Of a DNA stretch of 64,000 nucleotides, positions 44,933 through 51,329 are shown one piece after another (within the stretch, counting starts at the first letter, position 1; each line of letters opens with the position of its first letter). The notes beneath the pieces were generated by a model that saw only the letters and a list, made by a program, of their open reading frames with translations, made no database searches and was not told the origin of the DNA. Position numbers and translations under genes: made by a program. Origin of the DNA: Enterocloster asparagiformis (GTDB lineage Bacteria; Bacillota; Clostridia; Lachnospirales; Lachnospiraceae); contig JAGZSY010000006.1 of NCBI GenBank assembly GCA_018380885.1, forward strand, positions 62,001 to 126,000, in the 5' to 3' direction.

Positions 44933-46570
44933 TTAAAAATTCAGTCGTTCTCCCTCCGGCAGGCCGTCGGTCGAAGGTTCCATGCCGCTGCCGGTGATCA
45001 GGCCGCCCGCATACTTGTCATCCTTGTTGTCGGAATCGTAGTGATAGAATCCGGTCCCTTCGTCTCCGCTGTGCCACCTGGGCTTGAACTCGTCGTCCAC
45101 TCTGGCCGCGAACTTACCGTTCAGGATGATCAGCCATCCGTCGTCTTTATCCTTCACCACCTTTTTCGCTCCGGTGACGATCTTTCCTCTGGAATTGACC
45201 ACCCGGTAGATGCCTTCGTCCTCCTGAACCACGCCGTAGCCGTACTCCTCGTCCGCTTCCAGCCTGAGACCATTTATATAGTAGGAATCCTGCACCTTTT
45301 TGAGGGTGTTGCGGTTCCCGTAGGCCATGCCGTTGCTCCTGAATCCAAAGGTGTAGACTCCGTCCTCCAGCTCGACCTTCAGCTCGCGCCCGGTCTGCAT
45401 GGAGCCGTCGTTCAGCTCGTCCGGCGAAAAGAGATAGAGATCCGCCTTCTCAATTCCGTATATATTTCCCTCTATAAAATCCTCAGACGACCACGCGTCC
45501 GTGTCGTATTGAGCGACAAACGTGCTGCGGGTGTCAAAGAGCACAAACCCCGTCTGCATCCTGCCAAGCCCGTCAAACGCATAGTAGCGGCCGTTCACTT
45601 TTCTGATTCTGTTCTGGTAGACATTTCCGTCCTCGTCCGTGCGCCACCAGCTGTACTCCCCGTCGTCGTAATCGCCCTCAATCAGATTGTCCGACGGGTA
45701 CATCCAGAGCCAGGCGTTTTTCAAAAGAGTTCCGCCGTCGTATCCGGAATAGAACTTCGCCGGCACGTCGCTGGTGGGGTTGCTCTTGTCCGCATTGCTG
45801 ATGCTGGCCACCTTGGACCACCAGGGAAGCATGATTCCATACTCGTCAAAGCCGTAGGTTCCGCCGTCTATGTTCCTCTGTACCATGCGGTCCCCGTTGC
45901 TTTTCACCTTCTTGGAGTGGTTGTTAAAATACAGCCACACCTGGTCGTACTCCATGTAATCCCTTCCGCTGATCTCGCTGGTTAAGTCCTCCAGCCCCTT
46001 TAACTCCAGCTGAGCGTAATCCAGCCAGCTCTCCGTCTTTAAGGCCCCGTCCTCGTCCGCATAGTAGACGCCGTCCACCAGGGGATTGTCGTCCTCGCCC
46101 AGCGGTTCTGCGTCCTCGTTGAACCACCCGGTAAGCATCCGGCCGCTCTCGTCGAATATGTAGCTCTTGCCGTTCACCGTTCTCTTGGAGGAGGAATCAG
46201 TGCCGCGGTACGCTTTGCCGCTGGTGCCGAAATAATACCATCCGGCCTCGTGCCCCGACTCGTCCGCCTCATCCCGCAGGACCCATGTGTTCTCGGCGCG
46301 TTTTCCGTCCTCGTCCACATAATACAGGCTGTCTCCCTGCTCGATCAGACAGTCCCTCAGCATGATTCCCTGGTCGCCCAGATAGAACCATGAATCCCTG
46401 GACTGCTTCCACGTGTTGTGCACCGGCTCATCATTTCCATCCAAATATTTCCATTCCCCGTCCTCGTTCATCCATCCCTCAACTGCATATGCGGTCATGG
46501 GGCTGGATCCAGCCATGGCGGATACGGTAACGACCAGAGCGCCGGCAATGATCATCATTCTCCTTCTCAT
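44933..46570 (-). CDS. Secreted cell-wall-binding-repeat protein (545 residues)
   Basis: Signal peptide ending after AYA (residue 29), followed by about 15 aromatic wall-binding-type repeats spread through the whole mature protein (EGWMNEDGEWKYLDGN, DSWFYLGDQGIML, AGWYYFGTSGKAY, and degenerate versions to the C-terminus such as GWLIILNGKFAARVDDE). No catalytic domain is visible, so it may be a wall scaffold or a ligand-binding protein. It lies 21 bp before the 2072-residue gene and 64 bp after the 3D-domain gene. The ribosome-binding site is modest (GGAAGGACTGTAGGATA). Confidence 0.8.
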   Translation of the reverse strand: MRRRMMIIAGALVVTVSAMAGSSPMTAYAVEGWMNEDGEWKYLDGNDEPVHNTWKQSRDSWFYLGDQGIMLRDCLIEQGDSLYYVDEDGKRAENTWVLRDEADESGHEAGWYYFGTSGKAYRGTDSSSKRTVNGKSYIFDESGRMLTGWFNEDAEPLGEDDNPLVDGVYYADEDGALKTESWLDYAQLELKGLEDLTSEISGRDYMEYDQVWLYFNNHSKKVKSNGDRMVQRNIDGGTYGFDEYGIMLPWWSKVASISNADKSNPTSDVPAKFYSGYDGGTLLKNAWLWMYPSDNLIEGDYDDGEYSWWRTDEDGNVYQNRIRKVNGRYYAFDGLGRMQTGFVLFDTRSTFVAQYDTDAWSSEDFIEGNIYGIEKADLYLFSPDELNDGSMQTGRELKVELEDGVYTFGFRSNGMAYGNRNTLKKVQDSYYINGLRLEADEEYGYGVVQEDEGIYRVVNSRGKIVTGAKKVVKDKDDGWLIILNGKFAARVDDEFKPRWHSGDEGTGFYHYDSDNKDDKYAGGLITGSGMEPSTDGLPEGERLNF

Positions 46571-46634
46571 TATCCTACAGTCCTTCCAATCCTTATTTGA
46601 AATATCTATGTTAACCCTTTATCAGGGATTGTTT

Positions 46635-47501
46635 TTATTCCTTCAAGTACACGTACTTGTCTTTCCTTCCATACTGGACCGCCTCCTCGTGGGTATCGAA
46701 AAAGATGTCCAGCGTTTTTCCCTTCACCGCTTTTCCGGTGTCCTCCACCAGGTAGACCACTCCGTCGATCACAATCTCGGTTCCGAGAGGGATCACGGAC
46801 GGGTCCGCGGCAACGGTATGGCCCGCTCTGGGCACGGTTTCCATCTTCGTCAGAACCTCCTCCTTCTCCCCGCAGCACAGCGGACAGCCGCAGTAGCCCG
46901 TCACCTGGAACTCTCCCAGATAATCCGGCCCTTCCTCCGGCGCGGCGGCACGCCTGTACACAGAGCAATCTCTCCGGCCGAACTCCCTGGCCTCCTCCCA
47001 GCCTTCAAAATAGATTCGCAGCTTCTCCCCGGCCTCCTCGTTGACCTTATCCTCGATCACATACGGTTTCCCATCGATCAGCACAGCGTCCCCTATTTGG
47101 AAAACAGACAGCGCGCCGGCCGCCGTGCGCCCGTCCACCGGCAGCTCACCGGAGTATGTCATTTCACCCTCCGACGAACTGTAGGCCGCCACCTCAAGCT
47201 CCCCCAGATACTCAAATTCCCGCCGGCTTACTCCCTGGAGGAGCGTCTGCTCTTCGGCCTGGCTTGGGCCCGAATCCGGCGCCTCCACCAGGTACGGATT
47301 GTCAATGGTGCCGTCTCCTCCCTCCACAGCCCGGCACTGCTCCGCTTTGGCCGTATCCATTCGGATCAGCCAGACCCCGGCCACCAGGCCGGCCAGGCCG
47401 CAGCCAATGGCCGCCGTTCTCAGCAGCCTGCGCAGACGCCGGCGTCTCAGAGAGGATTTTCTGAATTCCGTCATCCTATATCCATGAATTTTATTTGTCA
47501 T
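46635..47501 (-). CDS. Membrane-anchored protein with two 3D-type domains
   Basis: A 288-residue protein with an arginine-rich N-terminus, one membrane helix (about residues 27-48) and an exported region. The C-terminal domain has the 3D (DDD, YabE/YuiC/MltA-like) pattern: VAADPSVIPLGTEIVIDG, VEDTGKAVKG and LDIFFDTHEEAVQYGR, implying peptidoglycan lytic activity. Residues about 90-180 look like a degenerate copy (YLGELEVAAY, IGDAVLIDGKPYVIED, LRIYFEGWEEAREFGRR) lacking the DTG aspartate. The ATG at 47501 is selected for its GGAGGCGGGGG site; a longer frame would overlap the upstream gene. It probably trims or remodels wall to accommodate the giant surface proteins. Confidence 0.8.
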   Translation of the reverse strand: MTNKIHGYRMTEFRKSSLRRRRLRRLLRTAAIGCGLAGLVAGVWLIRMDTAKAEQCRAVEGGDGTIDNPYLVEAPDSGPSQAEEQTLLQGVSRREFEYLGELEVAAYSSSEGEMTYSGELPVDGRTAAGALSVFQIGDAVLIDGKPYVIEDKVNEEAGEKLRIYFEGWEEAREFGRRDCSVYRRAAAPEEGPDYLGEFQVTGYCGCPLCCGEKEEVLTKMETVPRAGHTVAADPSVIPLGTEIVIDGVVYLVEDTGKAVKGKTLDIFFDTHEEAVQYGRKDKYVYLKE

Positions 47502-47518
47502 CCCCCCGCCTCCGAGTA

Positions 47519-48298
47519 TCACAAATGATTGTGCATGGAATCCAAATCCATTTCTTCCTGGGTTAAAAACCTCCACGTACTGCACTCCAGGCATTTGTCC
47601 CAGGTGATATCGCAGTACCGCCACTCCCCGTCGATCCAGGTCCTGTTCCACGCGTGGTTTCCGGCATAGACCGGCTCGCAGGTGAGGCCGCCCATCCTGC
47701 ACAGGACCAGATACGAGGACACGTATCCCCAGCAGACCCCGCTGCCGCCTACCACCGCATCATAAATTGTCCTGCTCTGCAGCGTGCGGTCATAGTCCAC
47801 ATTGTCATAAACCCATTCATAAAAATACTCCGCCTTCTCCCGGTCCCCCATCCCGCCGCACGCCCGGGTCACCTGGGAAAGCCTGTCCCGCACCTGCAGG
47901 TGCTCCGACACGGCCCCGGCCGGATCCTCACAGGAAACGCAGATGGCAAATCCGCCGTTTTCCCCTGCCGCATACAGCGTCACCGGCTCTTTGCCCAGAT
48001 ATATGTACCTGTAAAAGTATTTTCCGAAGGAGCTGGCCTCCGCCTTTGTGGCGAAAAAAATCCCGGTTTCAATTAAGTCCCCCGGGGCTGCCTCACCTTG
48101 GAGCGCGCTTATCACACACTCCCCAAGGGCTTCAAAGGCTTGGTTTCGGGCGGTCATTTGATCCGCCGTCCGCCCGGCGCCGGCCTCCTGCGCTGTGGCC
48201 GGTTCGGACGGCTGCATCGCATATAGCTGTTTCTCCCAACAAGAGTTCATGGCAAAAATGGCTGCTAAAAATAGGAAAATGGAACCGATCCGTTTGAT
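47519..48298 (-). CDS. Exported transglutaminase-like protein with apparent ATC start
   Basis: The C-terminal ~110 residues form a transglutaminase-like cysteine-protease fold: cysteine in GGSGVCWGYVSSYL, histidine in NHAWNRTWIDGEW and aspartate in YCDITWD complete the triad. Upstream of the ATG at 48250 the frame stays open and encodes an export signal, KRIGSIFLFLAAIFAMNSCW, preceded by a strong AGGAGGGGAGGA site. The codon correctly placed for that site is ATC (48298-48296), with no ATG, GTG or TTG in frame. Either ATC is used as a rare start or a former ATG has mutated; initiation at 48250 would remove the signal. First gene of the surface operon, 25 bp from the left inversion site. Confidence 0.75.
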   Translation of the reverse strand: MKRIGSIFLFLAAIFAMNSCWEKQLYAMQPSEPATAQEAGAGRTADQMTARNQAFEALGECVISALQGEAAPGDLIETGIFFATKAEASSFGKYFYRYIYLGKEPVTLYAAGENGGFAICVSCEDPAGAVSEHLQVRDRLSQVTRACGGMGDREKAEYFYEWVYDNVDYDRTLQSRTIYDAVVGGSGVCWGYVSSYLVLCRMGGLTCEPVYAGNHAWNRTWIDGEWRYCDITWDKCLECSTWRFLTQEEMDLDSMHNHL

Positions 48299-48322
48299 TT
48301 TCCTCCCCTCCTGTTCCGTGTT

Positions 48323-48350
48323 TACAACTGAATATCTCTTTTGTTGTACG
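48323..48350 (+). repeat. Left inverted repeat (recombination site) of the invertible segment
   Basis: Begins TACAAC (48323-48328) and ends GTTGTA (48343-48348) plus CG. The same 28 bases occur inverted at 48590-48617 with one mismatch (T at 48329). The internal dyad of 6-7-bp arms around a 12-14-nt centre is the typical organisation of a tyrosine-recombinase core site. Confidence 0.9.
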
Positions 48351-48532
48351 AAAAAACAGGGGTACGGGATAAAATTCTGATGAGCTTGGATTGACGGGAA
48401 TATTTAGAAGAATTGATGTCCGGTTTCAAGAAAACGGATAACAAAACGATTAATGCATGTGCTGAGTTGATTTAATTTGTAACCCAGTTTTGTTTTTATA
48501 CCCTTTTTTGTCGATTTATTTTGAAAAATATG

Positions 48533-48561
48533 TAGAATTATAGAAATAAATGTAGTATAAT
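48533..48561 (+). promoter_or_regulatory. Candidate switch promoter inside the invertible segment
   Basis: TAGAAT (48533-48538), 17-nt spacer and TATAAT (48556-48561), 28 bp from the edge of the right repeat. It points toward the recombinase gene as sequenced. After inversion its start site would lie about 70-80 nt upstream of the first surface-operon gene. The -35 box is poor, so confidence is limited. Confidence 0.5.
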
Positions 48562-48574
48562 TTTTTTAAATCTC

Positions 48575-49471
48575 TTAAATGTACTCTAGCGTACAACAAA
48601 AGAGATATTCTGTTGTATCGTTTAAAATCAGCTTCATTTTCTCCAGCTGCAATCGATGCTGGCTCCCACTCTCCTTTGTATAAATGCGGGTTGTGTTGAT
48701 GTCCCTGTGTCCCAGGATATCAGCTAATTTTGCCAAATCCTTTTCGATTTCATAGTAGGTTCTCGCAAAGAGGTGCCGCAGGTTGTGAGGGAAAATCTTT
48801 TCCGGCGCGACCCCAGCTTCAATGCCCAGGGCTTTCATCTCCCGCCAGATATTGCTCCGGTCCAGCGCCCTTCCGCTCTTTGTGACAAATATCATCCCCT
48901 GGCGGATATTCTTTTTTTCCACATAATTGTGCAGCACTGTGCAGAGCTTGCGGCTCAGCAGAACGGTCCTGATCCTGCCCTTGCACTCAATTTCCGCCTG
49001 TCCCTTGTGGACGGCCTCCACTGTGATATACAACAGCTCCGACACGCGGATTCCGCTGGCGCAGATGGTTTGCAGCAGCAGCGCCAGCCGCTCGTTCCCG
49101 TTGGCCAGCGCGGTTTTTACCAGCCGTTCGTACTCCTTTTTTGACAGCTCTATGCGCTCGGGATAAAAGGAGCTCTTGCTGATTTTTAAAAATTTCGTTT
49201 CACAGCCGTTCCATCCATGGTATTTAAAGAACCCGTTGAGGGCCGCCAGGGCGCAATTGATGGTCACCGGGGTGATCTGCGCGCGCAGGCCCGCTTTCCA
49301 CAGCAGCACCGTCTCCTTTGTGACCGGACACGATCCTGCAAAATCCTTGAATTGGTTTAAATAGTACCGGTATTTCTTGATTGTCTCCCTGCTCCTCTCG
49401 CGGCCCTCCAGCCATTGGCCGAACTGATCGATCTTCTGGTCCGTTATAATCCTTTGATCTTCCTTTTTCAT
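48575..49471 (-). CDS. Tyrosine recombinase (site-specific integrase), predicted invertase of the adjacent segment
   Basis: A 298-residue tyrosine recombinase: a SAM-like core-binding N-domain (about 10-95) and catalytic domain (about 105-285) with the full set R142, K164, H229, R232, H255 and nucleophile Y264 (GHRDINTTRIYT). AAGGAGG precedes the ATG. The last codons run through the right recombination site: NDTTEYLFCCT is encoded across it, then LEYI and stop. After inversion the same frame would instead continue KKQGYGIKF and stop, so the tail depends on switch orientation. It resembles XerD-like orphan invertases next to their invertible promoters. Confidence 0.9.
   Translation of the reverse strand: MKKEDQRIITDQKIDQFGQWLEGRERSRETIKKYRYYLNQFKDFAGSCPVTKETVLLWKAGLRAQITPVTINCALAALNGFFKYHGWNGCETKFLKISKSSFYPERIELSKKEYERLVKTALANGNERLALLLQTICASGIRVSELLYITVEAVHKGQAEIECKGRIRTVLLSRKLCTVLHNYVEKKNIRQGMIFVTKSGRALDRSNIWREMKALGIEAGVAPEKIFPHNLRHLFARTYYEIEKDLAKLADILGHRDINTTRIYTKESGSQHRLQLEKMKLILNDTTEYLFCCTLEYI
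48590..48617 (-). repeat. Right inverted repeat (recombination site), inside the recombinase 3' end
   Basis: On the minus strand it reads TACAACA (48617-48611), a 12-nt centre, then TGTTGTA (48598-48592) and CG. Its 7-bp arms form a better dyad than the left copy. It overlaps codons for the recombinase's last 14 or so residues. Confidence 0.9.
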
Positions 49472-49584
49472 ATTGCCTCCTTGGGTTGTGAATCACTTCT
49501 AGTTTGCTCAGGCAGTCAAAAAAACATCCAACATCCGCGGTGGCATATTGGAATTTTTTACAGACCATGGGACGATATTGATTA

Positions 49585-49604
49585 TTTGAAATCGCAGTTT
49601 CAAA
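49585..49604. promoter_or_regulatory. Perfect dyad between recombinase and AraC genes
   Basis: TTTGAAA (49585-49591) and TTTCAAA (49598-49604) around TCGCAG form a 20-bp symmetric site, typical of an operator half-way between the divergent recombinase and AraC-type genes. Owner unknown. The rest of 49472-49819 holds AT-rich sequence followed by GC-rich sequence and no gene. Confidence 0.4.
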
Positions 49605-49787
49605 AACCAGTTTGTATGGTCCTTTGAACAATTATATACGGTTATGGATTTTTGTATATAGTCTGGGGAATGAATGCTTTCGCAGTATCATTTCACCCCC
49701 GGCGGTGATCGCAAACGGGAGGGCGGCTCTTGGGCGGGGTTGCCTCCCCTGAGGGGCCGCAAAACCCGCTGTGCATTCGGCCCCGGG

Positions 49788-49796
49788 TGTGGTAAA
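49788..49796 (+). promoter_or_regulatory. Extended -10 promoter of the AraC regulator gene
   Basis: TGGTAAAAT at 49788-49796 is an extended -10 element 23 nt before the ATG at 49820. No good -35 hexamer is visible. Confidence 0.45.
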
Positions 49797-49819
49797 ATAG
49801 GCCCATAAGGAGGCGCGGT

Positions 49820-50746
49820 ATGCTGAAAAAGGTCCATCACATTGAATACCGGAACGAGAGCAAGGAGGAACTGCTGCCGGATTTCTCCCCTGATTTTCCA
49901 TATATTTCCTCAAATTGTGAGCTGGACCAGTGCCTGGAGGGGTTTATCCCCTGGCACTGGCACCGGGAGGTGGAGCTGTTCTACATGGAGAGCGGCTCCC
50001 TGGAATACTATACGCCGGGCGGCGTGCTGGTGTTTCCCGCCGGCTCCGGCGGGCTCATCAACTCCAATGTGCTCCACATGACAAAAATACGCGAAAAACA
50101 GCAGCCGGTCGCCCAGCTGCTGCACATCTTCGACCCGTCGCTGATCAGCGGCCGCCAGGGCAGCCTGATCGAACAGAAATACGTGTCCCCCATCGTCACC
50201 GCCCCTCAGCTGGAGGCCATCCCCCTGTACCCCCATGTGCCGGAGCATCTGCCGGTGCTGAAGGCGCTGCGCGGCTCCTTTCTGATCTCCGATCTGGAAT
50301 ACGGCTACGAGATCAGGCTGCGCAGCGCGCTCTCCGATATCTGGTGCGGGCTGCTCCCCCTGGCCGCCCCTCTGCTGCGCGGGAAAGGGACATACGCCAA
50401 GGCCGGCGACCAGATCAAAACCATGATGATCTACATCCACGAGCATTACGGCGAGAAGCTTACGGTGGCGGAGATCGCCGCCTCCGCCTACATCAGCGAG
50501 CGCGAGTGCTTCCGCGCCTTCCGCGACTGCCTTCACACCACGCCCGCGGAGTATCTGCGCAGCTATCGCCTGCAGACGGCCTGCCGCTTGTTGGCAGAAA
50601 GCCAGGAAAGCCTGACCTATATCAGCCACGCCTGCGGCCTGGGAAACAGTAGTAATTTCGGGAAAATTTTCCGCGAGCAGCTGGGCCAGACCCCGTCGGA
50701 GTACCGGCGTAAATGGCAGGATCGCGATATGCCTGGGCGGGAATAA
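49820..50746 (+). CDS. AraC family transcriptional regulator with cupin N-domain
   Basis: A 308-residue regulator. Residues about 30-170 form a cupin-like sensor (PWHWHREVELFYMESGSLEYY); residues about 200-300 hold two helix-turn-helix motifs (LTVAEIAASAYISERECFRA and YISHACGLGNSSNFGKIFRE). AAGGAGGCGCGGT precedes the ATG. Regulators of this kind usually control carbohydrate genes. It lies next to the recombinase (divergent) and about 1.5 kb from the beta-glucuronidase locus; target not evident. Confidence 0.85.
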   Translation: MLKKVHHIEYRNESKEELLPDFSPDFPYISSNCELDQCLEGFIPWHWHREVELFYMESGSLEYYTPGGVLVFPAGSGGLINSNVLHMTKIREKQQPVAQLLHIFDPSLISGRQGSLIEQKYVSPIVTAPQLEAIPLYPHVPEHLPVLKALRGSFLISDLEYGYEIRLRSALSDIWCGLLPLAAPLLRGKGTYAKAGDQIKTMMIYIHEHYGEKLTVAEIAASAYISERECFRAFRDCLHTTPAEYLRSYRLQTACRLLAESQESLTYISHACGLGNSSNFGKIFREQLGQTPSEYRRKWQDRDMPGRE

Positions 50747-50826
50747 GATAGTTCTTTTTTCCCATTGCGCCTATAATGAAATTAGAAAGAACGAGGACAA
50801 AGGTGCAGTGGGAAGGAGGACGAGAG

Positions 50827-51063
50827 ATGATCAAAGTAACCATTTTTAATATCAACGGCTTTTTGCAGACCGTAAATGATTGCAGCGGTGCGGTCAATCT
50901 GCTGCAGCCCGACGGCAGGCGGGAGGACATCAACAAGCAGTATTGGGCCCAGAGCAGGCTTATGCGCCGCTTTCAGGAGCAGAACGGGTATCTCAGCCTC
51001 ACGCTGGATATCCCCACCCCAAAGGACTACTTTAAAGTTGTCAACTACGCCATCGGCAATTGA
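50827..51063 (+). CDS. Small conserved hypothetical protein (78 residues)
   Basis: Sequence begins MIKVTIFNINGFLQTVNDC and ends DIPTPKDYFKVVNYAIGN. The start at 50827 follows GGAAGGAGGACGAGAG; an upstream in-frame ATG has no such site. No signal peptide or membrane helix. It has a compact alpha/beta look with N-terminal strand and two short conserved-looking blocks. I believe similar small proteins occur in other Lachnospiraceae but know no function. A run of palindromes follows. Confidence 0.65.
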   Translation: MIKVTIFNINGFLQTVNDCSGAVNLLQPDGRREDINKQYWAQSRLMRRFQEQNGYLSLTLDIPTPKDYFKVVNYAIGN

Positions 51064-51090
51064 CCTGCCACGGAAATACGGCGTGTCTGT

Positions 51091-51117
51091 GAAATTCATG
51101 GCTGCGCCATAAATTTC
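51091..51117. repeat. Palindrome 1 of the hairpin array
   Basis: GAAATTCATGG (51091-51101) and CCATAAATTTC (51107-51117) with one unpaired A. First of five consecutive hairpins in 230 bp. Confidence 0.5.
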
Positions 51118-51131
51118 AGCTCCGAAAGGAC

Positions 51132-51178
51132 GAAATGCCGATTTCCAGGGCCTTCAGCCCCTGGAAATCGGCATTTTC
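51132..51178 (+). terminator. Long perfect hairpin (palindrome 2), likely terminator
   Basis: AAATGCCGATTTCCAGGG pairs with its complement at about 51158-51176, with a 7-nt loop, followed by TTTTC. It would end the transcript of the 78-residue protein gene. Confidence 0.7.
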
Positions 51179-51185
51179 ACATTGC

Positions 51186-51236
51186 GGCGGAAATAAATTC
51201 CGCCTGCGTGAATTTAGTTCGGGGACACTGTCCCCG
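51186..51236. repeat. Palindromes 3 and 4 of the hairpin array
   Basis: GGCGGAA/TTCCGCC (51186-51204) and CGGGGAC/GTCCCCG (51220-51236, 3-nt loop). Neither has a T tract. They may be remnants of palindromic intergenic elements. Confidence 0.5.
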
Positions 51237-51270
51237 AGCTCCTGTCTCAACACTTTGACTTTGTCGACAT

Positions 51271-51317
51271 TCTGAGAGTCCTGGCCGGGAACAGCCAGGA
51301 CTCTCAGACATTTTTTT
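51271..51317 (+). terminator. Strong intrinsic terminator (palindrome 5)
   Basis: A 15-bp perfect stem (51271-51285 with 51294-51308), 8-nt loop, followed by CAT7 (T run 51311-51317). It lies between the small + gene and the minus-strand carbohydrate-binding gene ending at 51330. Confidence 0.85.
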
Positions 51318-51329
51318 GAATAGAATGTT

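Larger units (their letters stand above)
48323..48617. other. Invertible DNA segment (phase-variation switch) upstream of the surface operon
   Basis: A 239-bp AT-rich segment (48351-48589) lies between the two 28-bp inverted repeats, next to a complete tyrosine-recombinase gene and directly upstream of a surface-protein operon. It has no gene of its own. The best promoter-like element is plus-directed: TAGAAT (48533-48538), 17-nt spacer, perfect TATAAT (48556-48561), aimed at the recombinase in this orientation; inversion would aim it at the surface operon. A minus-directed alternative, TTGAAA with 17-nt spacer and TAAATA, is weaker. I therefore guess the sequenced orientation is OFF or low. 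The inversion is inferred from layout, not observed. Confidence 0.85.

Noticed and set aside
48195..48380. A plus-strand 61-codon frame across the left inversion site
   Set aside because: It is antisense to the transglutaminase start; its TTEYLFCCT resemblance to the recombinase tail simply reflects the inverted repeat.
48351..48589. A strong minus-directed promoter in the invertible segment as sequenced
   Set aside because: Several TATAAT- and TATACT-like strings exist on the minus strand, but none has an acceptable -35 at 16-18 nt except a weak TTGAAA/TAAATA pair.
48575..49471. Prophage or integrative element interpretation of the tyrosine recombinase
   Set aside because: There are no phage, excisionase, relaxase or tRNA attachment features nearby; the adjacent inverted repeats fit a local invertase better.
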